Numbered from the stretch's first letter, positions 49,510 to 58,829 are shown. The stretch: DNA of 64,000 nucleotides from Paenibacillus spiritus (GCF_008710135.1 NZ_VYKK01000005.1:1-64000); one strand, 5' to 3'. Translations and numbers: made by a program. The notes: generated from the letters alone by a model not told the origin.

Positions 49510-50711
49510 ATATTCTCGTAATCAATGCAGGCAGTTCCTCGCTGAAATACCAGCTCTACAATATGGAAGATGAATCCGTTCTGGCTAAGGGTCTGGTGGA
49601 ACGTATCGGAATGGATTCCTCCATTCTGACGCACAAACCGACCGGCAAGCAGGAAGTGACCGAAGTCAGTGAAATTCTGGAGCATACCACCGCAATCCGC
49701 AAGGTGCTGTCCAGTCTCACCGACAAGGAACACGGCGTCATCGGTTCCATCAACGAGATCAATGCCGTCGGCCACCGCGTCGTACACGGGGGCGAAGTGT
49801 TCAAGGAGTCGGCACTCGTGAACGGGGAAGCCAAATCGGAGATCCGCCGCCTGTTCGACCTGGCACCGTTGCATAATCCGGCTGCCATCATGGGGATTAC
49901 GGCTGCCGAAGTCAACATGCCCGGCGTTCCGCAGGTTGTCGTGTTCGATACAGCGTTCCATCAGACGATGCCCGAGAAAGCCTACATGTACGCCATCCCA
50001 CGTGTCCTGTACAACAAGTACAAGGTTCGCCGCTACGGCGCGCACGGCACGTCTCATGAATTCGTCAGCAAGGCAGCTGCCGAATATCTGGGCCGTCCGC
50101 TCGACGAGCTGAAGATCATTACCTGCCACATCGGCAACGGCGCGAGCGTCACTGCCGTTCAAGGCGGCGTCTCGGTGGATACGTCGATGGGTATGACTCC
50201 GCTGGAAGGCCTGATGATGGGCACGCGCAGCGGCGACATCGACCCGGCTGTCGTTCCTTATGTAATGAACAAGGAAGAGCTGACTCCGGGCGAAGTCAAC
50301 TCGATGCTGAACAAGCACAGCGGTCTGCTGGCCATCTCGGGCACAAGCAGCGACATGCGCGATATCATCGACGGCTACGAGAAGGGCGATGCCAACTCGA
50401 CGCTGGCCTTTGAAATGTATGAATACCGGCTGCGCAAGTACATCGGTTCCTACGCGGCAGCGATGAACGGCGTTGACGTGATCGTATTCACGGCCGGCGT
50501 CGGCGAGAATGCCGCTCTGCTGCGCGAGAAAGTGCTGAGCAATCTGACTTTCCTCGGCATCGACCTGGACAAGGAAGCGAACAAGGTGCGCTCCGGCGAT
50601 CCGCGCCGGATTACGAAGGAAGGCTCCAAGGTTGAGGTGCTGGTCGTACCGACGAACGAGGAGCTTGTCATCGCCCGTGATACGCTGCGCATCGTGCAAT
50701 CTCAGGCGTAA
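49506..50711 (+). CDS. ackA: Acetate kinase
   Basis: AckA makes ATP and acetate from acetyl phosphate. The 401-residue product has ILVINAGSSSLKYQLYNM, GHRVVHGGE, VFDTAFHQTMPEKAY with the catalytic Asp, RRYGAHGTSHEFV, CHIGNGASVTAVQGG, DTSMGMTPLEGLMMGTRSGD and FTAGVGENA. Co-translated with hbd. Confidence 0.97.
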   Translation: MNILVINAGSSSLKYQLYNMEDESVLAKGLVERIGMDSSILTHKPTGKQEVTEVSEILEHTTAIRKVLSSLTDKEHGVIGSINEINAVGHRVVHGGEVFKESALVNGEAKSEIRRLFDLAPLHNPAAIMGITAAEVNMPGVPQVVVFDTAFHQTMPEKAYMYAIPRVLYNKYKVRRYGAHGTSHEFVSKAAAEYLGRPLDELKIITCHIGNGASVTAVQGGVSVDTSMGMTPLEGLMMGTRSGDIDPAVVPYVMNKEELTPGEVNSMLNKHSGLLAISGTSSDMRDIIDGYEKGDANSTLAFEMYEYRLRKYIGSYAAAMNGVDVIVFTAGVGENAALLREKVLSNLTFLGIDLDKEANKVRSGDPRRITKEGSKVEVLVVPTNEELVIARDTLRIVQSQA

Positions 50712-50739
50712 GGCTGTACAATAATATACAGGAACGTCC

Positions 50740-50779
50740 GCAGCCAAAGGCCGCTCCCGCGGTCTTTGGCTGCGTTAGC
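50740..50779 (+). terminator. Intrinsic terminator after ackA
   Basis: GCAGCCAAAG pairs with CTTTGGCTGC, extended by CCGC/GCGG; weak T tail. Confidence 0.6.
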
Positions 50780-50811
50780 CTTATCAGAAGTCAAGAGGAG
50801 AGATAGAAGGC

Positions 50812-52107
50812 ATGTCCAACAAAACCGTCATCCGCAATGTGAACGAGCATGTCGGGGAAAGCGTCATCATCGGCTGCTGGGTCAACAACAAGCGCTCCAG
50901 CGGCAAAATCCAGTTCCTGCAGCTTCGCGATGGAACCGGCTATATTCAGGGCGTCGTGGTGAAGTCCGAAGTATCGGAGGAAATCTGGGACGCCGCCAAG
51001 AGCCTGACCCAGGAGAGCTCGCTGTATGTTACCGGGATTATCCGGGAAGAACCGCGCAGCCAATCCGGGTACGAAATGACCGTAACCGGCATCGAAATTC
51101 TGCACCTTACAGAGAATTATCCGATTACGCCCAAGGAACATGGCATCGACTTCCTGATGGACCACCGCCATCTGTGGCTGCGCTCGACCAAGCAGCGCGC
51201 AGTTCTGCTGGTACGCGCGGAGATTATCCGGGCGATTCAGGAATTTTTCAATACGAACGGCTTCACAAAAGTGGACCCGCCGATCCTTACGCCGACATCG
51301 GCAGAAGGGACGACGAATCTGTTCCACACCAAATACTTTGAAGAAGACGCCTATCTGACGCAGAGCGGCCAGCTCTATATGGAAGCCGCCGCGATGGCGC
51401 TCGGCAAGGTCTACTCCTTCGGTCCGACGTTCCGCGCCGAGAAATCGAAGACCCGCCGGCACCTGATCGAATTCTGGATGATCGAGCCGGAAATGGCGTT
51501 CACCGATCATGAAGAGAGCCTGCGCGTTCAGGAGAACTTCATTACGCATGTGGTGCAGTCGGTCGTCAAGAACTGCCGGACCGAGCTGGAGACGCTCGGA
51601 CGGGATATCTCGAAGCTGGAGAACATTCAGGCTCCGTTCCCGCGCATCAGCTACGACGATGCCATCCAGTTCCTGAACGAGAACGGGTTCGAGCTGCCTT
51701 GGGGCGAAGATTTCGGCGCACCGCACGAGACGGCGATCGCCGAAGCCTATGACAAGCCGGTATTCATTACGAATTACCCGGCCGGCATCAAGGCGTTCTA
51801 CATGAAGCCGGACCCGAACCGTCCGGAGGTTGTTCTCTGCGCCGACATGATCGCGCCGGAAGGGTACGGAGAAATCATCGGCGGATCGCAGCGGATCGAC
51901 GATCCGGAGCTGATGGCCGAGCGCTTCAAGGAGCATGAGCTGCCGATGGAATCCTATCAGTGGTATATGGATCTCCGCACGTACGGTTCTGTACCGCACT
52001 CGGGATTCGGCCTGGGTCTGGAGCGGACGGTAGCTTGGATCTGCGGACTGGACCATGTCCGCGAGACTATTCCGTTCCCTCGTACGCTGTACCGCCTCTA
52101 CCCGTAA
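50812..52107 (+). CDS. asnS: Asparaginyl-tRNA synthetase
   Basis: AsnS charges tRNA-Asn. The 431-residue class II enzyme has the N-terminal OB-fold ([20 protein letters not shown]), motif 2 ([21 protein letters not shown]), the long [14 protein letters not shown] active-site loop ([20 protein letters not shown]) and motif 3 ([15 protein letters not shown]). GAGGAGAG precedes ATG. No T-box is visible before it. Confidence 0.97.
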   Translation: MSNKTVIRNVNEHVGESVIIGCWVNNKRSSGKIQFLQLRDGTGYIQGVVVKSEVSEEIWDAAKSLTQESSLYVTGIIREEPRSQSGYEMTVTGIEILHLTENYPITPKEHGIDFLMDHRHLWLRSTKQRAVLLVRAEIIRAIQEFFNTNGFTKVDPPILTPTSAEGTTNLFHTKYFEEDAYLTQSGQLYMEAAAMALGKVYSFGPTFRAEKSKTRRHLIEFWMIEPEMAFTDHEESLRVQENFITHVVQSVVKNCRTELETLGRDISKLENIQAPFPRISYDDAIQFLNENGFELPWGEDFGAPHETAIAEAYDKPVFITNYPAGIKAFYMKPDPNRPEVVLCADMIAPEGYGEIIGGSQRIDDPELMAERFKEHELPMESYQWYMDLRTYGSVPHSGFGLGLERTVAWICGLDHVRETIPFPRTLYRLYP

Positions 52108-52122
52108 GGAAGGGAGCCATTC

Positions 52123-52905
52123 ATGGAAGGCAAAGACTGGAGCGGCTGGAGCGAAGGAGCAGCCTTCGGCCTGGAACAGGGCATGGCCGTTATCCCTTAC
52201 GCCCTTCTGAAATCCTACCGGAAGCTGCATCTGACCGGAAGTGAAGCGATGCTGCTGATTCATCTGCTGTCCTTCCGCCAGGTGGAGGGGATGGACTTCC
52301 CGACGCTGGAGGATCTGCAGGAGGTTACCGGACGAAGCATTCCTGTGATTGCCGGAGAACTGCGCAAGCTGATTCAGGAAGGCTTCCTGAGCATTGAAGG
52401 CGGAAGTGACGAAGAACGCGGGGTCCATTACGAGCGCTATAACTTCGCCGGCCTGTATTCGAAGCTGGGACGCCATCTCGCGGAGCAGGCCCGCGAAGGA
52501 CGAACGGGCGAAGCGCCGAGGTATTCGGTACAGCAGGCAGGAAGTGCCGCTTCCGGGGCCGAATACCGTCCGCCGGAAGCGGCAGCGTCCAGGTCCGCCG
52601 GTTCTGACGGAATGGGCCGGGACAACCACCCGGCAGGGCTGGAGGAGAGCAAGAGCCTGTTCGGAATCTTCGAGAAGGAATTCGGACGTCCGCTCTCTCC
52701 GATGGAATGCGAGACGATCTCGGGCTGGCTGGATCAGGACCGCTATGCGGAAGAATTGATTCTGCTGGCCTTGAAGGAATCGGTCTTCGCCGGAAAGATT
52801 CATTTTCGCTATATTGACCGGATTCTGCTGGAATGGAGCCGCAACCGGGTGAAGACCGCCCAGGATGTCAAGGCATACGCGCAGAAGTTCCGGGGAGGCC
52901 GCTAG
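52123..52905 (+). CDS. dnaD: DNA replication initiation protein DnaD
   Basis: DnaD helps load the replicative helicase at oriC and restart sites. The 260-residue protein has an N-terminal winged helix (IPYALLKSYRKLHLTGSEAM; LEDLQEVTGRSIPVIAGELR), a variable linker of about 70 residues, and the DnaB/DnaD C-terminal domain (FEKEFGRPLSPMECETISGW, LALKESVFAGKIHFRYIDRI, LLEWSRNRVKTAQDVKAY). It follows asnS as in B. subtilis; nth does not follow. Confidence 0.94.
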   Translation: MEGKDWSGWSEGAAFGLEQGMAVIPYALLKSYRKLHLTGSEAMLLIHLLSFRQVEGMDFPTLEDLQEVTGRSIPVIAGELRKLIQEGFLSIEGGSDEERGVHYERYNFAGLYSKLGRHLAEQAREGRTGEAPRYSVQQAGSAASGAEYRPPEAAASRSAGSDGMGRDNHPAGLEESKSLFGIFEKEFGRPLSPMECETISGWLDQDRYAEELILLALKESVFAGKIHFRYIDRILLEWSRNRVKTAQDVKAYAQKFRGGR

Positions 52906-52949
52906 ATCGGGCTGCGCGCTGAATAGGCCGGAGCAGCTCCAACAGCAGA

Positions 52950-52991
52950 CAAGCCGGGCCGCAGGGGATACCTTGCGGCTCGGCTTGTTTT
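52950..52991 (+). terminator. Intrinsic terminator after dnaD
   Basis: CAAGCCGGGCCGCA pairs with TGCGGCTCGGCTTG (one mismatch), then TTTT. Confidence 0.82.
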
Positions 52992-53037
52992 GGCATGGAT
53001 GCGACATGGCATGGATGATACGATAGGGCAGGCCCGG

Positions 53038-53922
53038 CTATTCTTCCCCGGCGCTCTTCTTCAGTTCGGCGTCCAGCGCCGCGCCCATCTCGCGGGAGCG
53101 TTCCGCGCAGCGCGCAACAGCGGCGATGACCGTCTCGTAGAAGTCGCCTTGGTCCAGCACTTCCAGGGCAGCCTGGGTGGAGCCGTTCGGAGAAGTGACC
53201 TTCTTCCGCAGAGCCGCCGGTTCCTCGCCGGTCTGCTGGACCATCCGGGCGGCGCCCAGCACCGTCTGGACCGTCAGCTCGGCCGCCTGCTCCTTACCGA
53301 GACCGCCGCGGATGCCGGCGGCGATCATGGCTTCCATCATGTAATAGATATAAGCCGGTCCGCTGCCGGAAATGCCGGTCAGCGTCTCCATCCGCTCCTC
53401 GTCAATAACCGCCGTCGTTCCTACGGCTTCGAAGATCTGCATCGCAAGCTGGCGCTGTCCCTCGGAGACTTCGCGCGAGAAGGCGATCCCGGTAGCCCCC
53501 AAGCCGATGGAACTCGATGTATTCGGCATGGTGCGGACCACCGGCTGTGCGGTGCCGAGCAGACCCTGGATGGTGCGGATCGACAGGCCGGCGATGACGG
53601 ACAGGATGAGCTGTTCGCCGGACAGGGCCGGCCCCAGCTTCCGCAGCGCTTCAGCGGCGTCCTTGGGCTTCATGGCCAGAACGATAATCGGGGAGGAGGA
53701 GAGGTACTCCTCTTTCTGGACCGGATCATTCGTAGCTCTGACTCCATAGCGCGAGCGCAGTTCGGCGAGCCGATCGCTGCCGTTGCGGTTCAGCATCACA
53801 ACCTGATCGGAAGCGACCACCGAGCGGGCCACCAGTCCGCGGACGATGGCTTCGGCCATGGAACCGGCTCCGTAAAAGACAATTCGTTCCTTGATAAGCG
53901 GTTTTGCGGGTTGCTGACACAT
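53038..53922 (-). CDS. proC: Pyrroline-5-carboxylate reductase
   Basis: ProC reduces pyrroline-5-carboxylate to proline. The 294-residue product has a Rossmann start (IVFYGAGSMAEAIVRGL), VLAMKPKDAAEAL, the signature VVRTMPNTSSSIGLGATGIAF and GISGSGPAYIYYMMEAM followed by KKVTSPNGSTQAALEVL. AGGAGG precedes its ATG on the minus strand. Last gene of proB-proA-proC, all behind one T-box. Confidence 0.95.
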   Translation of the reverse strand: MCQQPAKPLIKERIVFYGAGSMAEAIVRGLVARSVVASDQVVMLNRNGSDRLAELRSRYGVRATNDPVQKEEYLSSSPIIVLAMKPKDAAEALRKLGPALSGEQLILSVIAGLSIRTIQGLLGTAQPVVRTMPNTSSSIGLGATGIAFSREVSEGQRQLAMQIFEAVGTTAVIDEERMETLTGISGSGPAYIYYMMEAMIAAGIRGGLGKEQAAELTVQTVLGAARMVQQTGEEPAALRKKVTSPNGSTQAALEVLDQGDFYETVIAAVARCAERSREMGAALDAELKKSAGEE

Positions 53923-53959
53923 TCAAGTGTCCTCCTTATCTGTGACGGGCCATCGGGGA

Positions 53960-55231
53960 CTAGCCCCGGATTTGGCCGGTGCCGTAGATTTTGTATTTCG
54001 TTGAGGTCAGAGCGGGCAGACCCATCGGTCCCCGGGCGTGCAGCTTCTGGGTGCTGATGCCGATCTCCGCGCCGAATCCGAATTCGAAGCCGTCGGTAAA
54101 ACGGGTGGAGGCGTTATGGAACACCGCCGCCGCATCGACTCCCTGCTGGAACTTCGCGGCTTCCTCTGCGTTTCCGGTGACGATGCACTCGGAGTGCATG
54201 GTGCCGTAGCGGGCGATATGGGCCATCGCCTCTTCCGTAGAGCCGACGATTCTCACATTCAGGATGTAATCATTATACTCCGTAGCATAATCCTTGTCCG
54301 TCGCCTGAACTGCCCAAGGGACCAGAGCGAGCGTCTCTTCGCAGCCGCGGAGCTCCACGCCGGACCGGCGGAAGGACTCGGCGAGCGATGGGAGGTGCTC
54401 CCGGGCGAAGGAGCGGTGAACGAGCAGCGTCTCCATAGCGTTGCAGACGGATGGCCGCTGGACCTTGGCATTCAGGCTGATCGCTTCCGCCATTGCCGGA
54501 TCGGCCTGGGCGTCGAGATACGTATGGCAGATTCCTGCGCCGGTCTCAATGACCGGCACCGTGGCATTCTGCACGACATTCTGAATAAGCGACGCGCCGC
54601 CGCGCGGAATAATGACGTCCAGCAGGCCGTTCAGCTTCAGCATCTCGTCTACCGAAGAGCGGTTCGGGTCTTCGATCAGCTGCAGGGCAGCCGGCGGCAT
54701 CACCGTTGCGGCCAGCGCTTCGTGAAGAATTCCGACAATGGCCCGGTTCGAGGACAGAGCCGAAGACCCGCCGCGCAGCACAACGGCATTGCCGGTCTTC
54801 AGGCAGAGTCCCGCTGCGTCCACCGTGACGTTCGGCCGGGCTTCGTAGATAATGCCGATAACGCCGAGCGGAACGCGAATCTTCTCGATGTGCAGCCCGT
54901 TGGGCCGGTCCAGCACCTCCAGCGTATCACCGACGGGATCGGGCAGCAGCGCAATCTGCCGCAGTCCTTCCGCCATCGCATGAATGCGGGAGGAGTCCAG
55001 CGCCAGCCGGTCCAGCAGCGAAGACGGGGTGCCGTTCTCGCGGCCGCGGGCCAGGTCTTCGGCGTTCGCTTCAATCAGCGCCTGCTCGTGCACAACCAGC
55101 GCATCGGCCATGGCCAGCAGCGCGTCGTTCTTCTCCGAGGTGGTCAGGGCAGCCAGCGTACCGGCTGCTCCGCGGGCAAGGCCGGCTTTGGCGGCGACTT
55201 CGCCGCCGGTATAAACAATCGCTTTGTTCAT
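53960..55231 (-). CDS. proA: Glutamate-5-semialdehyde dehydrogenase
   Basis: ProA reduces gamma-glutamyl phosphate. The 423-residue aldehyde dehydrogenase-fold enzyme has VPLGVIGIIYEARPNVTVD, VVLRGGSSALSSNRAIV, IPRGGASLIQNVV, GAGICHTYLDAQADPAMA with the catalytic Cys, and FGFGAEIGISTQKLHARGPMG. AGGAGG lies before the ATG, directly after the last unit of the 64-bp repeat array. Confidence 0.97.
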   Translation of the reverse strand: MNKAIVYTGGEVAAKAGLARGAAGTLAALTTSEKNDALLAMADALVVHEQALIEANAEDLARGRENGTPSSLLDRLALDSSRIHAMAEGLRQIALLPDPVGDTLEVLDRPNGLHIEKIRVPLGVIGIIYEARPNVTVDAAGLCLKTGNAVVLRGGSSALSSNRAIVGILHEALAATVMPPAALQLIEDPNRSSVDEMLKLNGLLDVIIPRGGASLIQNVVQNATVPVIETGAGICHTYLDAQADPAMAEAISLNAKVQRPSVCNAMETLLVHRSFAREHLPSLAESFRRSGVELRGCEETLALVPWAVQATDKDYATEYNDYILNVRIVGSTEEAMAHIARYGTMHSECIVTGNAEEAAKFQQGVDAAAVFHNASTRFTDGFEFGFGAEIGISTQKLHARGPMGLPALTSTKYKIYGTGQIRG

Positions 55232-55247
55232 GGGAAAACCTCCTAAA

Positions 55248-55510
55248 AGTTTTGTTAGGATTCACTTCTATGAATATGAGTCGGCAAAACTTGCATCGAA
55301 AGCATAAGCTAAGTTTTGTTAGGATTTACTTCAATGAATAAGGGGCGGCAAAACTTGCATCGAAAGCATAAGCTAAGTTTTGTTAGGATTCACTTCTATG
55401 AATAAGGGTCGGCAAAACTTGCATCGGAAGCATAGGCTAAGTTTTGTTAGGATTCACTTCTATGAATAAGGGTCGGCAAAACTAGCATCGAAAGCATAAG
55501 CTAAGTTTGG
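55248..55510 (-). repeat. 64-bp tandem repeat array between proB and proA
   Basis: AGTTTTG recurs on the plus strand at 55248, 55312, 55376, 55440 and (partial) 55504, exactly 64 bases apart: four full copies and a fragment. In the direction of transcription (minus) each unit reads TATGCTTTCGATGCAAG, TTTTGCCGACC..., ending CAAAACTTAG, with AAGTTTTG/CAAAACTT as inverted repeat. The unit shares its order and much of its sequence (TATGCTTYCGAWGC, RAGTTTTGC, ATTC-TAG, CAAAACT) with the 65-bp array between bshB1 and bshA and has the same orientation to transcription. The last copy runs into TTTAGGAGG, the proA ribosome site. Confidence 0.93.
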
Positions 55511-55524
55511 CTGGCCAAGTCCGC

Positions 55525-56628
55525 CTATTTCAGCGTAATCCATTCGTCCCGGTGGATCACTTCCAGCCGGTGAATCTCGCCCAGCCGGGCGACGGCTTCT
55601 CCGCTGCCCAGTCCTCTGATCGTCCGAAGCTGGGCGTCATCATAATTGACGATGCCCCGGCCCAGCAGGGAGTTGTCCGGCCCAAGCACTTCGACTACAT
55701 CCCCGGCGTGGAAGCTGCCCTGTATCTCGCGGACTCCTACCGGAAGCAGGCTGTGTCCACCGTGCAGCAGCGCTTCGGCCGCGCCCGCATCTACGGTGAG
55801 CGTACCAAGCGGCGTCGACATGAAGCCGAGCCACTGCTTCTTCACCGGGAGCGCGGAGAGTGTTGTGGCAAAATACGTTCCTCGGCCTTCCCCGTCCGCA
55901 GCTCGTGCAATGTCGCCGGGCTCCGTCGCGCGCCCGACAAAGACCGGGACGCCGCCGCGCGTGGCGATTTTGGCGGCGTCAATCTTGGAGCGCATGCCGC
56001 CGGTGCCGACCGCCGACCCGGCCCCGCCCGCAATGGCATAGATTTCAGGCGTAATCTCTTCGACCTCGCGCATGCGGACCGCATCGGGATTCTTGCGCGG
56101 GTCGGCGCTGTAAAGCCCGTCCGTGTCCGTGAGGACGAGCAGGCGGGACGCCTTCAGCAGGTTGGCGACGAGCGCCGACAGCGTATCGTTGTCGCCGAAT
56201 TTCAGCTCGTCGACCGAGACGGTGTCATTCTCATTAAAGATGGGGATGGCCCCTTGCCGCAGCAGCTCTTCCACCGTCATCACGGCGTTGTTCATTGCCC
56301 GGCGGCTGCAGAAATCGGTGCGCGTCAGCAAAATCTGGGCGGCCGTCAGGCCATGCTCGGCCAGTGCCTGCTGATACGCCTGCATCAGCAGGGCCTGGCC
56401 GACGGCCGCGGCGGCCTGCTTCTCATGCAGCAGCTTCGGCCGTGAAGCGTAGCCGATGCTGCGGAAGCCGGCGGCTACGGCTCCCGAGGTGACCAGCAGC
56501 ACCTCGTCGCCGCGGCGGCGCAGCGCGGCCAGCTCGGCCGCGAAATAGGCTACGGCCGGACGGCTGAGGCCGCCCTCCGGCGCGGTGAGGGAGCTGCTCC
56601 CGATTTTGACGACAATTCGGTTCGACAT
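55525..56628 (-). CDS. proB: Glutamate 5-kinase
   Basis: ProB phosphorylates glutamate, the committed step of proline synthesis. The 367-residue product has IVVKIGSSSLTAPEGG, VLLVTSGAVAAGF, IPIFNENDTVSVDELKFGDND, LLVLTDTDGLYSADPR, GTGGMRSKIDAAKIATRGGV and a C-terminal PUA domain (GTLTVDAGAAEALLHGGHSL). ATG 56628 is preceded by AAGGAAG; an earlier in-frame start is less likely. Confidence 0.96.
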   Translation of the reverse strand: MSNRIVVKIGSSSLTAPEGGLSRPAVAYFAAELAALRRRGDEVLLVTSGAVAAGFRSIGYASRPKLLHEKQAAAAVGQALLMQAYQQALAEHGLTAAQILLTRTDFCSRRAMNNAVMTVEELLRQGAIPIFNENDTVSVDELKFGDNDTLSALVANLLKASRLLVLTDTDGLYSADPRKNPDAVRMREVEEITPEIYAIAGGAGSAVGTGGMRSKIDAAKIATRGGVPVFVGRATEPGDIARAADGEGRGTYFATTLSALPVKKQWLGFMSTPLGTLTVDAGAAEALLHGGHSLLPVGVREIQGSFHAGDVVEVLGPDNSLLGRGIVNYDDAQLRTIRGLGSGEAVARLGEIHRLEVIHRDEWITLK

Positions 56629-56656
56629 CCGAGTCACTTCCTTCAACAAAAGAATA

Positions 56657-56905
56657 CAAAAAAGCCCCCATCCTGAGACTGTGCAAAGGACGAAAGCTTG
56701 GTCGACTTCCGCGGTACCACCTTCATTGATGAGGGATCATCCGGCTTATGGCCTCGTAACGGGAGGTGCCGTCCTGTTTTGGGCAGGCCGTTCAGGGGTA
56801 GGATTCGGAGCGGTAGCCGCGGTAAATTCTCTCAGCCCATGGAATTTACTCTCTGGCGCAGCCGGGTAACGCTCGTACTGGTCCCGTCTTCACGTGTATC
56901 ATTTG
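56657..56905 (-). promoter_or_regulatory. T-box riboswitch, probably tRNA-Pro, of proBAC
   Basis: The conserved T-box sequence AAGGTGGTACCGCGG lies at 56723-56709 on the minus strand, followed by a terminator (CGTCCT with AGGATG, then six T at 56663-56658). Upstream is a long stem I with AGAGAG-type motifs; in its specifier region CGAATCCTACC places a CCU proline codon at 56802-56800, about 100 bases from the predicted start. Uncharged tRNA-Pro would favour readthrough. Confidence 0.88.
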
Positions 56906-56911
56906 CCATAC

Positions 56912-56941
56912 AGAATACCACGGCGAAGAGGAATTTGCCAA
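56912..56941 (-). promoter_or_regulatory. Probable sigma-A promoter of proBAC
   Basis: On the minus strand TTGGCA (56941-56936), 18 bases, TATTCT (56917-56912). Confidence 0.5.
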
Positions 56942-57043
56942 GTGCCGATTGCCGGAGAAGCGAATGCGGCCTGTGCAAATGGCCGTTTATTCCTGACGAA
57001 GACGGGTAAAATAAGAGTATCCCATACCTGGAGGTGGCACACC

Positions 57044-57211
57044 ATGTCAAAGGAACCGGAGAACACCCAGGAAGCCCAGATCGAAGCAACCCGCGATTTT
57101 CTGGAGAACCGGACGGGAGAGCCCGCAGCGCCGGGACCGGTCAACGAAGATACCGCCCGCCTGCCCGACAATCAGAACCGCCTGATCTCGCAGCACAATC
57201 TGCGTAAATAA
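57044..57211 (+). CDS. Small acidic hypothetical protein
   Basis: A 55-residue hydrophilic protein (starts MSKEPENTQEAQIEATRDFL, ends NRLISQHNLRK) with GGAGGTG 8 bases before ATG and a terminator after it. Composition suggests an unstructured, possibly spore-related small protein; no family recognised. Confidence 0.6.
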   Translation: MSKEPENTQEAQIEATRDFLENRTGEPAAPGPVNEDTARLPDNQNRLISQHNLRK

Positions 57212-57251
57212 GGAAGAAATGAAGAAATAAAGAAATGAAGCGTTCGCCCTG

Positions 57252-57280
57252 CGCCTTTCCGGTCACGGAAAGGCGTTTTG
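57252..57280 (+). terminator. Intrinsic terminator after the small gene
   Basis: CGCCTTTCCG pairs with CGGAAAGGCG around GTCA, then TTTT. Confidence 0.85.
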
Positions 57281-57317
57281 CGTTGCAGCCGGAACTTGTG
57301 CGCGGAATCAGGGAGGA

Positions 57318-58229
57318 CTATTCCCCTGCAAGCTCTGCCACGGTCGCCTGGAAGGTCTGGATGAACGCTTCGGCAGCGACGGACAGATAGCGTCCTTTGC
57401 GGTAGGCGAATACGAGCGTCCGGCTCGGTACCGGTTCGGCCAGCGGCAGATAGACCGGAACGAACTCGCCGCGCGGCGCTCTGGCAATGAAGCGGGGAAC
57501 GAGCGTTACGCCCATGCCGGCGGCAACGAGCGACTGGACGGTCTCCATATTGCTGCTCTCAAAAACCACCCGCGGCTCGAAGCCGGCCTCGCCGCAGAGC
57601 TGGATCGTCATTTTGCGGAAGCCCTGGCCTTCCTTCAGCACAATAAAAGGATCATCCTTCAGCTCGGACAGCGAAGTCCGCTGCCCGGCCGCGGCCCGCT
57701 CCGCCAGCGGATGGCCGGGGGGAACGGCCAGATCAATTCGCTCCTCCCCGATCACACGGCAGGACAGAGCCGGGCTCTCGATCGGGAGAGACAGCAGGCT
57801 GAGGTCGGTCTGGCCGACGGCAGTAAGCTTTTCCAGATTCATGGAGGAGTCTTCCAGCAGGGTAATCTCGACTTCGGGATATTTATTCTGGAAGACAGGA
57901 AGCACATGGGGCAGGAGGTGGGCGCCGGTAATCGGCATGCTGCCGACGACGACATGGCCGGTCCGGAGCTGGGAGATATCCGACATCTCCTGACGGAGCA
58001 ATTCAACGGCATCGATAATATGCTGGGCCTGTTCGACGAACCGGGCTCCGGCGTGCGTAAGCTCGACGGTGCTGGTATTGCGCTGGAACAACAGAACGCC
58101 AAGCTCCTTCTCCAGCTTGGAGAGCTGCTGGCTGAGCGAGGGCTGGGCGATGTGCAGCTTCTCGGCGGCCCGGGAGAAATTGCGCTCGGCTGCAATCTGC
58201 AGCGCGTACTGCAATTGGCGAAGCTCCAT
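57318..58229 (-). CDS. LysR family transcriptional regulator
   Basis: The 303-residue protein has the LysR winged helix (MELRQLQYALQIAAERNFSR, AAEKLHIAQPSLSQQLSKLE, LGVLLFQRNTSTVELTHAGA) and an effector domain (VVVGSMPITGAHLLPHVLP onwards). It is divergent to a DUF898 gene and 0.8 kb from leuC; a perfect LysR-type palindrome lies before leuC. It may sense a branched-chain intermediate and control leuCD, by inference. Confidence 0.92.
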   Translation of the reverse strand: MELRQLQYALQIAAERNFSRAAEKLHIAQPSLSQQLSKLEKELGVLLFQRNTSTVELTHAGARFVEQAQHIIDAVELLRQEMSDISQLRTGHVVVGSMPITGAHLLPHVLPVFQNKYPEVEITLLEDSSMNLEKLTAVGQTDLSLLSLPIESPALSCRVIGEERIDLAVPPGHPLAERAAAGQRTSLSELKDDPFIVLKEGQGFRKMTIQLCGEAGFEPRVVFESSNMETVQSLVAAGMGVTLVPRFIARAPRGEFVPVYLPLAEPVPSRTLVFAYRKGRYLSVAAEAFIQTFQATVAELAGE

Positions 58230-58430
58230 GGAAGAACATCCTTTCTGTACTATAGAGTAAAAAACTGTATCTGACAGGCTGGCCCTGTACGGGTCTGTTA
58301 CTTCTCGTCTGCTGGAGCAGGGAGTGAGTCTAAAGATTTATTTTATTTGCAAATTATACACATTTTAAGCGGGTAAATAGTCCTAAGAGAACGAATGTAA
58401 TAATGTAGAAAACTGGAAGGGATGATATGT

Positions 58431-58778
58431 GTGAGCACCGTGTTAAATGTCAATGTGTCCGGCTACGAGCCGCGCACCGAGCAGCAATCCTACTTTGACG
58501 GCGGCCTGTTGCAGTACATTGGATGGAGTATTCTGGGGGCGCTGGTCACAATCTGCACCCTGGGAATCTGCTCCCCTTGGGCGCTTGTCATGATTTACAG
58601 ATGGAAGATCGAACATACGGTTATCGACGGTCGCCGCCAAACGTTTGACGGTACGGCCATGCAACTGTTTGGCAACTGGATGAAGTGGTGGCTCCTATGC
58701 ATTGTAACAATAGGTATCTACTCCTTTTGGCTGAACATCAAGCTGGAGCAGTGGAGAGTCAAGCATACTCACTTCTAG
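58431..58778 (+). CDS. DUF898 family small membrane protein
   Basis: The 115-residue protein has two hydrophobic spans (LLQYIGWSILGALVTICTLG; WMKWWLLCIVTIGIYSFWL) and the DUF898-type motif YRWKIEHTVIDGRRQTFDGT. GTG 58431 lies 9 bases after GGAAGGG; ATG 58422 is too close. Function unknown. Its own terminator follows. Confidence 0.8.
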   Translation: MSTVLNVNVSGYEPRTEQQSYFDGGLLQYIGWSILGALVTICTLGICSPWALVMIYRWKIEHTVIDGRRQTFDGTAMQLFGNWMKWWLLCIVTIGIYSFWLNIKLEQWRVKHTHF

Positions 58779-58796
58779 TACATATTCGATTAACTG

Positions 58797-58829
58797 AACC
58801 GCCTGGGATACTCCGCAGGCGGTTTATGC
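58797..58829 (+). terminator. Intrinsic terminator after the DUF898 gene
   Basis: AACCGCCTG pairs with CAGGCGGTT; tail TATGCT is only weakly T-rich. Confidence 0.55.

Noticed and set aside
52990-53036. Repeated TGGCATGGAT in the dnaD-proC gap
   Set aside because: Only two short copies in a 50-base spacer; probably chance.
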